Shown one piece after another: positions 16,978 through 25,892 of a stretch of DNA of 64,000 bases. The position numbers and the translations under genes are program-made. Numbering within the stretch: position 1 is the first letter of the stretch; every line of letters begins with the position of its first letter. The notes under the pieces were generated by a model. That model was not told where the DNA came from, made no database searches, and saw only the letters and a list, made by a program, of their open reading frames with translations. The DNA is taken from assembly GCA_019636555.1 (NCBI GenBank), contig JAHBXH010000001.1, positions 3,010,928-3,074,927 of the forward strand. Reading direction: 5' to 3'. This DNA is from Phycisphaeraceae bacterium. Lineage in GTDB: Bacteria > Planctomycetota > Phycisphaerae > Phycisphaerales > UBA1924.

Positions 16978-17364
16978 ATGGCCAATCACCTTTCTCACTT
17001 CGCCGTCAGCGCCGACAACACCGATCGCGCCCGCCGTTTCTACGAGCGTGCGTTCGGCTGGGCCTTCCAGCCCTACGGCCCTCCGGGCTTCTATCTCCTC
17101 GAGACCTCCGGTGCCGGGAAAGGCGGACGCGTTCCCGGCGCGCTCCAGAAACGCTTCGAAGTCGTGCCCGGCGTCACCCTCGCCGGTTACGAGTGCACGA
17201 TCTCCGTTCCGGATGTGGATGCCGCGGCAAGCGCCGTCGCCAAAAACGGCGGCAAGGTGCTCATGCCCCGCGCCACCATCCCCTCCGTCGGCTCATTGAT
17301 CCGCTTCGCCGACACCGAGAACAACATCGTCTGCGCCATGCAGTACGAAAATCCCTCCCTCTAA
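16978..17364 (+). CDS. VOC (glyoxalase/dioxygenase fold) protein
   Basis: A 128-residue single VOC domain starting HFAVSADNTDRARRFYERAFGW and ending GSLIRFADTENNIVCAMQYE, the usual beta-alpha-beta-beta-beta pattern with an 'F.DTEGN' type end. Such proteins bind a divalent metal and act on small molecules, but the reaction cannot be told. Its divergent neighbour is an AraC regulator. A second VOC gene follows 51 bp downstream. Confidence 0.88.
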   Translation: MANHLSHFAVSADNTDRARRFYERAFGWAFQPYGPPGFYLLETSGAGKGGRVPGALQKRFEVVPGVTLAGYECTISVPDVDAAASAVAKNGGKVLMPRATIPSVGSLIRFADTENNIVCAMQYENPSL

Positions 17365-17415
17365 GCATTTGTCCGCTGATCGCATCCTCGAAACCGCGCT
17401 CTGAAAGGAGCCACC

Positions 17416-17901
17416 ATGTCGCTCGCGCTCAACGTCGTATCCCTGTTCGCCTGTTCGTTGCTCGTTGGCGCGTGCGCCAGCAGCGGCTCGGCTTCCCCGA
17501 GTTCCGATCCGGCCAATCCGCTCTCGGACGCCGGCATGATGGGCTTTGTCGCAACGAGCGACGCCCCGCGCAGCCGCGCGTTCTACGAAGGCAAGCTCGG
17601 CATGCGCGTGCTCGAAGACGACCCAATGGCGATCATGCTGAGGCACGACTCGGGGATTCTCCGAATCCAGAAAGCCAATTCATTCCAGCCCCAGAGATTC
17701 ACCGTGCTCGGCTGGAGAGTGCACGACCTCCGCACAACCGTGCATCGCCTCAAGAACGCCGGTGTCGCGATCGAACGCTACCCGGGAATGTCGTTCCAGG
17801 ACGATGACGGCATCGCCACATTCTCGAGCGGCGCCATGGTCGCATGGTTCAAGGACCCGGACGGAAACATCCTCAGCGTCGCGCAGTTCACGGAATTCTG
17901 A
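17416..17901 (+). CDS. VOC-fold lipoprotein
   Basis: A 161-residue protein that begins with a lipoprotein signal peptide (lipobox LVGAC, Cys near residue 20), then a VOC domain (GFVATSDAPRSRAFYEGKLGM ... MVAWFKDPDGNILSVAQF). VOC enzymes are normally cytoplasmic, so an exported, lipid-anchored version is unusual. AAGGAG precedes the ATG. It probably forms an operon with the preceding VOC gene. Confidence 0.85.
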   Translation: MSLALNVVSLFACSLLVGACASSGSASPSSDPANPLSDAGMMGFVATSDAPRSRAFYEGKLGMRVLEDDPMAIMLRHDSGILRIQKANSFQPQRFTVLGWRVHDLRTTVHRLKNAGVAIERYPGMSFQDDDGIATFSSGAMVAWFKDPDGNILSVAQFTEF

Positions 17902-17926
17902 CCGCAAGATCGCTTACGCTATCGCC

Positions 17927-18322
17927 ATGCGACCATTCATCGCGGCATGCGCACTGCTCTTCTCCCTCGCTTCCTGCGCCTCGCGCTACGACCAGCTCAA
18001 ATCCGAGTCCGAGCGCGTCGAATCCGCGCTCACCAAAGAACAGTCCCTCGTTCTCAACACCGACAAAGACGCCGCCGACCGCCAGGCACGCCTCGACTAT
18101 CTCACCCAGCTCCGCACCACGCTCTCCGCGGCAAACATCGGCCTCTCCACCATCAAGTACGTCGTCCCCGCCGACAAACAGCCCGTCGCCTACGACGTGC
18201 TCGAAGAGGTCTACGGCACCATCAAGTGGAACATCCCGCTCGGACCGAGCGACCCCAAAAAACAACTCCCCGCGCTCTTCAAAAACAACACGCTCAACAT
18301 CAACGAACTCACCGCTCAATAG
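17927..18322 (+). CDS. Small lipoprotein, unknown function
   Basis: A 131-residue protein with a lipoprotein signal peptide (MRPFIAACALLFSLASC, Cys17). The mature part is helical, with an Asp/Lys/Glu-rich possible coiled coil at residues 20-70, and no recognised domain. The start is the ATG 26 bp past the VOC lipoprotein stop. It ends at a GC-rich hairpin. Confidence 0.7.
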   Translation: MRPFIAACALLFSLASCASRYDQLKSESERVESALTKEQSLVLNTDKDAADRQARLDYLTQLRTTLSAANIGLSTIKYVVPADKQPVAYDVLEEVYGTIKWNIPLGPSDPKKQLPALFKNNTLNINELTAQ

Positions 18323-18323
18323 C

Positions 18324-18342
18324 CCCCTCCCGGAGGGAGGGG
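18324..18342 (+). terminator. GC-rich hairpin after the lipoprotein gene
   Basis: CCCCTCCC and GGGAGGGG pair around a GGA loop immediately after the stop codon, followed only by TTT. It may terminate transcription or protect the 3' end. Confidence 0.45.
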
Positions 18343-18435
18343 TTTGGGGGTGGGCTGCGCTTTGAACCCGCCGCACTCTCTCTCATTTCTGCCGAAATGC
18401 CCGGCTTGCGTCAAAGCGCCTGGCACGCCGACCAC

Positions 18436-18792
18436 TCAGTCTTTCGCAAACCGATCTCGGAACACGACACTAACTTCGCTCCCCTCCAGCACAAACACCA
18501 GTTCTCCGGGCTTCGACCGGTCCATCGGCGGCAGCACCACATCCTTCTGATGTTTCGCCCCCGCGATGTCCGTCCATGAAACGCGCGCCGGGCTCGTGAC
18601 GGGATACGGGAATCCTGACATCCCCGCAGTCCCGTCTTTTACAAGCGCTCCGACACGACAGTCTTGACCTGCAAACGACATCGTGAAATTGTCAACGCTT
18701 GCACTTGACTTGTTCTTCGCAATGATGTCGAGCGGCTGCTGCTGGCCGCACGATGCGAGCACCAGCATCGCCACCGCAAGCATCGATCGCAT
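18436..18792 (-). CDS. Small lipoprotein, unknown function
   Basis: The frame from 18792 starts MRSMLAVAMLVLASCGQQQ, a clean lipoprotein signal peptide with LASC lipobox. A longer in-frame start at 18831 would place 13 non-hydrophobic residues in front and is less likely. The mature 100 residues are beta-rich without a recognised domain. It converges on the previous lipoprotein gene. Confidence 0.65.
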   Translation of the reverse strand: MRSMLAVAMLVLASCGQQQPLDIIAKNKSSASVDNFTMSFAGQDCRVGALVKDGTAGMSGFPYPVTSPARVSWTDIAGAKHQKDVVLPPMDRSKPGELVFVLEGSEVSVVFRDRFAKD

Positions 18793-18942
18793 AGTCGTCT
18801 TCTGCAGATTGAAACGAAGGCCTCCGCGCATGCAGGCAGCCTATCGCGTGGCCGAATCATTTGCTCGCCCGAATCAGAGTCGATTCCCGAATGTGTTTGC
18901 GCCTCTCTGCCGCTCCGCAACTCTGCTGCTCTGCCGCTCTTC

Positions 18943-20358
18943 TCACTCCGCCGTCAACCGCAACTGCGTGCTCACAACTTCCACCTGTGGAAGTTCCTTC
19001 CCGCTCTTCGCCCCGCTCTCCTCAAACTTCCGGAACGTCGGCTCAAGCCGCTGCTCATAGCTCGCGACAAACTTGTTGTAATGCTCCGCCGCGTTCGAGA
19101 GCGACTTGCCCAGCTTCCCGACATGCTCGAACGCCACCGACGCCCGCTCGTGCAGTTCCGCGCCGAGCCGCCGCAATTCCATCGCCTCTTCCGCCAGCGT
19201 CTGCTCCTGAAACCCGACATGCACCGCGCGGAGCAATCCGATCAGCGTGCTCGGGCTCGCGAGCAGCACGCGCTGCGATGCCGCGAACTCCAGCAAATCC
19301 GGCCGGCGCGAGAGCGCGGCATCCACAAACTGATCCCCCGGCACGAACATCACCACAAACTCCGGCGCGTTCTCATAGTGCTTCCAGTACCCCTTCTTCG
19401 CGAGCGCGCCCGCCTGACTCGCGATCCCGTCCGCAAACGCTTTCAAGAAACTCTCCACCTGCGCCGGATCCGTCGATTCGATCGCATCGAGATACGGCTT
19501 CAGATTCGCCTTCGCATCGATCGCGACCTCGCGCTTGTTCGGCAATTTCACGATCATGTCCGGCCGCAATCGATTCCCTTCCGAATCGATCGTCGATGAC
19601 TGCTCCGTGAAATCGCAGAACGCCCGCATCCCGGCCAGTTCCGCCACCTTCTTCAGTTGAATCTCGCCGTACTGCCCCCGCACCTTCGGATCGCGCAGCG
19701 CCCGCCCGAGTTTCTCCGTCGCCGCGCGCAACCCTTCGTTCCCCATCGCCATCTGCTGCACCTGCGTCCGCAATTCCGAATAGCTCGACGTCCGCTCCTT
19801 TTCGATCGCCGCCAGCTTCTCGTCCGTCTTCTTCAGCGTCTCCGCGATCGGCTGCAGCAGCCGCTCCACCGCCTGCCTGCGCTGCTCCATGTCCTGCGCC
19901 GCGATCGTCGTCTGGCTCTTCAGTTTCTCGTCGCCGATCTTGACAAGCTCCGCCCGCGCATCGACCAGCACCTGCGACGCCAGCGCCCGAAACTTCTCCG
20001 ACATCGTCGCGTTCGCATCCGCCAGCTGCTTCTCGAGCGCCCGCTTCATCTGTTCGTTCTGCTCGCGCAGCGCACGCCGCTCCATCTCGAGCGCCTCCGC
20101 CGCGCCGCGTGCCTGTTCTTTCAATCGCGCCGCCTCGACCTCCAATTGCCCGGCACGCGCCGTCAACTCGTTCGCCTTCGTCTCGACCATCGCCGCCCGC
20201 TCGTTCGCGTGCGAAAGGTCATCCACGATCCCGGCTTTTTCCGCCGCACTCCGCGCCGCCTCCGCCATCAACTTGCCGCGCTCGACAAATAGCCACGCGA
20301 TAACGCCGACCAGCGCCAAGCACACAACCACCAGCACGCCCGCAACAACTTCCATCAT
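18943..20358 (-). CDS. rmuC: DNA recombination protein RmuC
   Basis: RmuC is a membrane-anchored protein of the PD-(D/E)XK nuclease-like class that limits certain DNA rearrangements. The 471 residues have an N-terminal membrane helix (VLVVVCLALVGVIAWLFV), a long coiled coil (residues 35-190), and the conserved RmuC domain with VRGQYGEIQLKKVAELAGM, RPDMIVKLPNKREVAIDAK and FVPGDQFVDAAL. All family landmarks are present. Confidence 0.93.
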   Translation of the reverse strand: MMEVVAGVLVVVCLALVGVIAWLFVERGKLMAEAARSAAEKAGIVDDLSHANERAAMVETKANELTARAGQLEVEAARLKEQARGAAEALEMERRALREQNEQMKRALEKQLADANATMSEKFRALASQVLVDARAELVKIGDEKLKSQTTIAAQDMEQRRQAVERLLQPIAETLKKTDEKLAAIEKERTSSYSELRTQVQQMAMGNEGLRAATEKLGRALRDPKVRGQYGEIQLKKVAELAGMRAFCDFTEQSSTIDSEGNRLRPDMIVKLPNKREVAIDAKANLKPYLDAIESTDPAQVESFLKAFADGIASQAGALAKKGYWKHYENAPEFVVMFVPGDQFVDAALSRRPDLLEFAASQRVLLASPSTLIGLLRAVHVGFQEQTLAEEAMELRRLGAELHERASVAFEHVGKLGKSLSNAAEHYNKFVASYEQRLEPTFRKFEESGAKSGKELPQVEVVSTQLRLTAE

Positions 20359-20462
20359 GCTTGCAGTCTACGAGTTCGTCTCTCAGAGCCCCCCTCTCAG
20401 GAGGACATTCTGCACCGACAAAACGCACCAACCCAAGGTTGCGCCCAAGAGGCGATGCATCC

Positions 20463-20561
20463 CAGCCCGAATGGGCTGATAGATTCGAGCCGAGGGTGGA
20501 GCAAGTCTTCGAGCGACACCCTCGGTCGTGTGGGCAGCGTTTCCGCACGCTGAAAGCGTGC
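20463..20561. repeat. Three-hairpin intergenic element
   Basis: Three consecutive inverted repeats: CAGCCC/GGGCTG (20463-20478), CCGAGGGTG/CACCCTCGG with an 18-base loop (20490-20525) and GCACGCT/AGCGTGC with a 3-base loop (20545-20561). Together they make a compact 100-bp structured unit in the 505-bp gap between rmuC and the receiver-like gene. It looks like a dispersed repeat type seen in intergenic DNA of planctomycetes and verrucomicrobia, which is recollection and not checked. Confidence 0.6.
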
Positions 20562-20863
20562 AACTCCAACTGTCCGATCTGGGGGCCCCAACTCACCTTT
20601 TGCCTAGCCCTCCGAGGAGGCTGTTGGCGTGAAGACCTAGTGCCGAAACGGTTCTCCCAAGGCCGAATCCGGTCCGGCACCCCCTGCCGAAATGGCATCC
20701 ACGCCTTTTCCACAACAAGCAATTGGCCATTCCAAGAGCGGTCCTTGCTCGCTCACCCGCTGAGAGCCCCTTCTTTTTCAGCGCCACGCGGCATTTCCCT
20801 CCCCACATTCGCCCATCCTCCCACCCGCCCCCGGCACCAAACTTGCCCTGTTTCCGGTACGTC

Positions 20864-21451
20864 ATGCTCCCGATTCGGCCTATCTTCTCCCCCTCCGAAA
20901 GCCCCGCCTCTCCCGACGGCGGCACATGTCCTCCCGACGCCCCCACCGGCGGCCCAACAGGCGGCCGCCTCAATCTCCTGCTCTCCTACGCCGGCTGGCA
21001 CCGGGATCCGTGGGTCGATCGGCTCCCCAAACTCCTCGAGCCGATGGGCGTGCAATCGCACCGCGCGGGCTCGGGACGCCAGGCGCAGGACGTCATCAAG
21101 AACATCCCGATCCACATCGCGGTCGTGGATCTCGGCCTGCCGCTCGAATCCCAAGCCGCGGCAGATCCCTCGCTTCTCGATTCCGCGCCCGAACTTGAAG
21201 AAGGCGGCGCGCGGCTCCTGGAGTTGCTTCACCGCATGAGCACGCCGCCGCCCACTGTCGTCGTGAAGCGCGCCCGCTCGACGCGCGACGATCACCGCGA
21301 CATGGCGCAGGCGCTCCGTATGGGCGCGTTCGCCGTCGTCGATAGGCCGCACGATGCCCACGATCTCAACGTCCTGCTCGAAGTTCTGCGTCGTTGCTTG
21401 TGCCGCTTCTATCAGGGCCGCTGGCCCGGCGCTTCCGACCTCGTCACCTGA
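20864..21451 (+). CDS. Receiver-like (CheY-fold) protein
   Basis: A 195-residue protein. Residues 45-180 follow the receiver plan: LNLLLSYAG, PIHIAVVDLGLPL with a probable phospho-acceptor Asp, PTVVVKRARS, RMGAFAVVDRP, then a final helix. The usual Lys after beta5 is missing (VDRPHD), so phosphorylation may be impaired. The first 40 residues are Pro-rich and probably disordered. ATG 20864 is preferred since upstream sequence has no protein character. It precedes groES but is separated from it by repeats. Confidence 0.7.
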   Translation: MLPIRPIFSPSESPASPDGGTCPPDAPTGGPTGGRLNLLLSYAGWHRDPWVDRLPKLLEPMGVQSHRAGSGRQAQDVIKNIPIHIAVVDLGLPLESQAAADPSLLDSAPELEEGGARLLELLHRMSTPPPTVVVKRARSTRDDHRDMAQALRMGAFAVVDRPHDAHDLNVLLEVLRRCLCRFYQGRWPGASDLVT

Positions 21452-21473
21452 ACTGTCCTTCCTTGTCTCAACT

Positions 21474-21542
21474 GATGCCCGATGCCTGATCCCCGATGCC
21501 TCCGTCTTAACCCTAGTGCCTAGTGCCCAGTGCCTAGTGCCT
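21474..21542. repeat. Two blocks of 7-bp tandem repeats before groES
   Basis: Four units of GATSCCN at 21474-21501 and four units of AGTGCCY at 21515-21542, ending 21 bases before the groES start. No CIRCE (HrcA) operator was found here, though groES genes often have one. Confidence 0.85.
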
Positions 21543-21563
21543 GTTTTTCCTGAGGAGTTTGAA

Positions 21564-21875
21564 ATGCCCAAGTCTGATTCCAAAGTCGCCGTCCGTCCGC
21601 TCCACGACAAAATCCTCGTCAAGCGCGACGAAGCCGAAACGAAGACCTCGTCCGGCATCTTCCTTCCCGAAACATCCAAGGACAAGCCCAAGACCGGCGT
21701 CATCACCGCCGTCGGCGACGGCGCGCTCAACACCGACACCGGCCAGCGCATTCCGCTCACGGTCAAGAAGGGCGACAAGGTCATCTTCTCGTCCTACTCG
21801 GGCACCGAGGTCAAGATCAACGACCAGGAACTCCTGATCATGTCCGAGGACGACATCCTCGCGGTGATTGACTGA
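21564..21875 (+). CDS. groES: Co-chaperonin GroES
   Basis: GroES caps the GroEL ring. The 103 residues start KVAVRPLHDKILVKRDEAE, have the mobile-loop region ETKTSSGIFLPE, and end KINDQELLIMSEDDILAVID, all typical. GAGGAG stands before the ATG at 21564. Unusually, groEL is not next: a 76-codon gene and two repeat blocks (452 bp) lie between. Confidence 0.97.
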   Translation: MPKSDSKVAVRPLHDKILVKRDEAETKTSSGIFLPETSKDKPKTGVITAVGDGALNTDTGQRIPLTVKKGDKVIFSSYSGTEVKINDQELLIMSEDDILAVID

Positions 21876-21882
21876 GGAAGAA

Positions 21883-21991
21883 GGCATCAGGCATTTGGCA
21901 TCGGGCATCAGTTCAGATGCCGCGATGCGCAGCCTGTTGCATTCACCGGTCGCCGTGGCCCGCGCGTTCCTGATGCCTGATCGCTGATGCC
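21883..21991. repeat. Inverted blocks of a 7-bp repeat between groES and the next gene
   Basis: Four units of GGCATNN (21883-21910) start 8 bp after the groES stop, and three units of TGATSSC type (21971-21991) in the opposite sense end 6 bp before the next ATG. The two blocks are complementary and could pair across a 60-base loop. Confidence 0.8.
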
Positions 21992-21997
21992 TCTCCC

Positions 21998-22228
21998 ATG
22001 ACCCCCGACCAACTACGAACCGCCCTCCGCGAACTCAACGGCGAACGCGACCTGATCGTCGTCTTCGCCGATGTGCCGTCGCCGGTCCCGGGCCTCGCGA
22101 GCATCGAGGTCAAGAAGGCCATGCTCATCCCCGACGAGGCCGATCACCTCGTCAAAGTCACCGACGGAAAATCAATCGTCATCCTCGACGCCGAGCGAGT
22201 CGCTTGGCTTCGAATCGGTTTGAAGTAG
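21998..22228 (+). CDS. Small hypothetical protein between groES and groEL
   Basis: A 76-residue acidic/hydrophobic protein (MTPDQLRTALRELNGE at the start) with two or three predicted strands (LIVVFADV, SIVILDAERVAWLRIG). No known domain was recognised. Its codon use resembles its neighbours. It sits between two repeat hairpins and within the groES-groEL interval, so it may share their regulation. A real gene is likely but not certain. Confidence 0.55.
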   Translation: MTPDQLRTALRELNGERDLIVVFADVPSPVPGLASIEVKKAMLIPDEADHLVKVTDGKSIVILDAERVAWLRIGLK

Positions 22229-22235
22229 TCCCAAA

Positions 22236-23968
<1,733 letters not shown>

Positions 23969-24023
23969 TACTTCAGTGAGTATTTGCCTAGCCGCAAATA
24001 CTCGCATTGTTCCGGAGGCGTCG

Positions 24024-24800
24024 ATGCCGACAGAGACCTCGACCGAAACTTCATCTCACGTCGTCCAGAGAACGACTAATCCCGCTCAGATGCTCTTTGA
24101 GCTGCTGCAAGAGATGCTTCCGAAGGAACGACACCTCTCAACTCGTCACGTTTTGTCAACGTGCTTGGACATTGATGCTTCCAACGACGTCGAGTTTGCA
24201 TCTGCATTCGCTGCTTTTCACATGCTCATCGCCAAGGCACAAGTTGCCGTCGTTGACTGCGGACTCAAAGAACATATTCATCTGAAATCACTTAACCAGA
24301 TCCGAGCATGCTTTACGCCCGATGCCATGACGGGCCAATGGGGACTGATTGTCCCGCGAATCGAGGGGACGCCCCTCGCGTTGCTTGAAGCTACGGCGGA
24401 CGCACTTCTCGAAAAAGTTCCTGAGCCGGCCATTTCGCGAAGTGATCTCGCTGCAATCCACGCTCAAATTCGTTCACTCCTAGACGATGCGTTACAAGCA
24501 GACCTGCCCAAAGCACTCCGCCAGCTGTTGGTCGATTTTCTATGCGAGCTCGACGTCGCCTTTTCGCACTACAAGATTCGAGGAAACGACGGAGTTCGTC
24601 GTGCAGCAGAGCGCGGCGTCGGCATGCTCTATATTTTGTGGACTCGGCACCCAGAAACGAGACAGTCCGGACTCTCAAAGCGTATTTGGGACATCGTCAA
24701 GAAGGCGGCCAGTCTCGTACCATGGGCAAACGAGTTCATACAACTCGCGGAAACGGTGAATACCGCCACGGGACTACTTGCCAACACGAAGAAAGAGTAA
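24024..24800 (+). CDS. Unknown helical protein, first gene of the CHAT locus
   Basis: A 258-residue protein not recognised by family. It is mostly alpha-helical by composition: residues 15-80 and 110-200 contain repeated amphipathic helices, and the last 45 residues (RIWDIVKKAASLVPWANEFI) form an amphipathic or weakly membrane-active helix. No signal peptide is evident. GGAGG lies five bases before the ATG at 24024. Codon use is clearly more A/T-rich than groEL's, suggesting transfer. The next gene starts 11 bp later, so it belongs to the DUF6338/CHAT operon and may be an effector or adaptor. Confidence 0.75.
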   Translation: MPTETSTETSSHVVQRTTNPAQMLFELLQEMLPKERHLSTRHVLSTCLDIDASNDVEFASAFAAFHMLIAKAQVAVVDCGLKEHIHLKSLNQIRACFTPDAMTGQWGLIVPRIEGTPLALLEATADALLEKVPEPAISRSDLAAIHAQIRSLLDDALQADLPKALRQLLVDFLCELDVAFSHYKIRGNDGVRRAAERGVGMLYILWTRHPETRQSGLSKRIWDIVKKAASLVPWANEFIQLAETVNTATGLLANTKKE

Positions 24801-24810
24801 GGCAGGCTCG

Positions 24811-25623
24811 ATGGATGTCAGCCCACAAATTGCTGTATGTGTGCTGCTGCTTGTTCCCGGCCTCATTGGCCATTCGCTTTTCTGCGCCCTGACGTACACC
24901 GCTGCGCCTTCATGGTCCGCGCGAACCGTGATTGCAATTATTCTTTCGGCATTCTCGTACATCTCGATCTCGCTACTTCGCTGTTGGCCCGCTCTTGATT
25001 GGCTTCCGGACCCCTCGACTCTATTGGGTTTAGCGGACAAGACTACCTCGGCGATCTTTGCCCCTGCACAGTTGATGTGCGTCGTGATCGCCTCTGGCCT
25101 AGCACTCATTTTTGCGACCCTTCTTGTTCTCGCTCACAACGGGCGGCTGGTGCATCGCATCGCTGCGTTAGTCGGCATGACTACCAAGAATGGATTTGCG
25201 AGCGAGTGGGACGCAACGCTTATTACGCGTGCGCGGGACAAGTGGCTGATGCTGTTGTTGAATGACGGGACGGCCTTTACGGGTTGGCTTAAATCTCACG
25301 ACGTGGCCTCTGAAGAACGTGCCTTGGTACTGGAGAAAATCCGAGAATACGATCGCGAAGGCACCAGCTTCTTGTGGCCCGATGACGAACTGTTGTTCCT
25401 AAACGATTTGTCAAATGTGCGTGCGATGCGCATTATTCCGGTAAAGGAATTTTCCAATGAGCAAGTCTCAGCCCCCACGGCAAGAGTCCAATGTAGAGAA
25501 GAAATCAGCGAACAACAATCCCAATCCGCCCCCAAAACAGGACCCGCCGGTTTCGCAGATCAAGCCGGAGAAATCGCGAACGAACTAATTCGCTCGCGCG
25601 CAAGTGAGTCTCTTAAGGAGTAG
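24811..25623 (+). CDS. DUF6338-like membrane protein
   Basis: A 270-residue frame. Residues 6-120 carry three to four membrane helices (CVLLLVPGLIGHSLF, VIAIILSAFSYISISLL, LMCVVIASGLALIFATLLVL). The soluble part WLMLLLNDGTAFTGWLKSHD ... VRAMRIIPVKEF matches my recollection of the small beta domain of DUF6338 proteins. That domain probably ends near residue 215 (25455). The frame then runs on for 55 atypical residues that overlap a proline-rich microprotein in another frame, so the true 3' end is uncertain. Function unknown. Confidence 0.75.
   Translation: MDVSPQIAVCVLLLVPGLIGHSLFCALTYTAAPSWSARTVIAIILSAFSYISISLLRCWPALDWLPDPSTLLGLADKTTSAIFAPAQLMCVVIASGLALIFATLLVLAHNGRLVHRIAALVGMTTKNGFASEWDATLITRARDKWLMLLLNDGTAFTGWLKSHDVASEERALVLEKIREYDREGTSFLWPDDELLFLNDLSNVRAMRIIPVKEFSNEQVSAPTARVQCREEISEQQSQSAPKTGPAGFADQAGEIANELIRSRASESLKE
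25457..25588 (+). CDS. Proline-rich microprotein overlapping the DUF6338-like gene
   Basis: A 43-residue frame starting MSKSQPPRQESN with AAGGA eight bases before the ATG. It lies wholly inside the 3' end of the preceding gene in a different frame. It contains NPNPPPKQDPPVS, nearly identical to NPNPPPKQPPPVS in the microprotein encoded at 25628-25795. This paralogy is the main evidence that this frame is translated. Probably disordered; function unknown. Confidence 0.6.
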   Translation: MSKSQPPRQESNVEKKSANNNPNPPPKQDPPVSQIKPEKSRTN

Positions 25624-25627
25624 CCCT

Positions 25628-25795
25628 TTGGAAACGCCAAATCAGTCCCAGCATTCCTCCAATCCCAGCCCGCGAACACAACACAACAACATTCCGCTTC
25701 ACGAAAGCGCGAGCGTAAATCCCAATCCGCCTCCGAAGCAACCACCACCTGTCTCCCCCACGCGGCCGTCGGATAACGCCGCCAAATCCAAATAG
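25628..25795 (+). CDS. Proline-rich microprotein, paralogue of the preceding one
   Basis: A 55-residue frame starting at TTG (AAGGAG seven bases upstream), METPNQSQHSSNP at the start, with the shared NPNPPPKQPPPVS segment and a Lys-ending tail. It has no hydrophobic segment. It lies between the DUF6338-like gene and the CHAT protease gene. Confidence 0.6.
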   Translation: METPNQSQHSSNPSPRTQHNNIPLHESASVNPNPPPKQPPPVSPTRPSDNAAKSK

Positions 25796-25892
25796 AGCAT
25801 TTCGGTAGCTTGGCGTGCTTCCCTACCCGACTACCTCCCGGGCCGCAAAGCCTACGCGGCCTGCCGAAGTCAATGCGTTATCATGATTGCGC

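Noticed and set aside
24024..24800. Gasdermin partner of the CHAT protease
   Set aside because: The protein is predicted almost wholly helical, lacking the beta-rich pore domain and the near-N-terminal cysteine of bacterial gasdermins.
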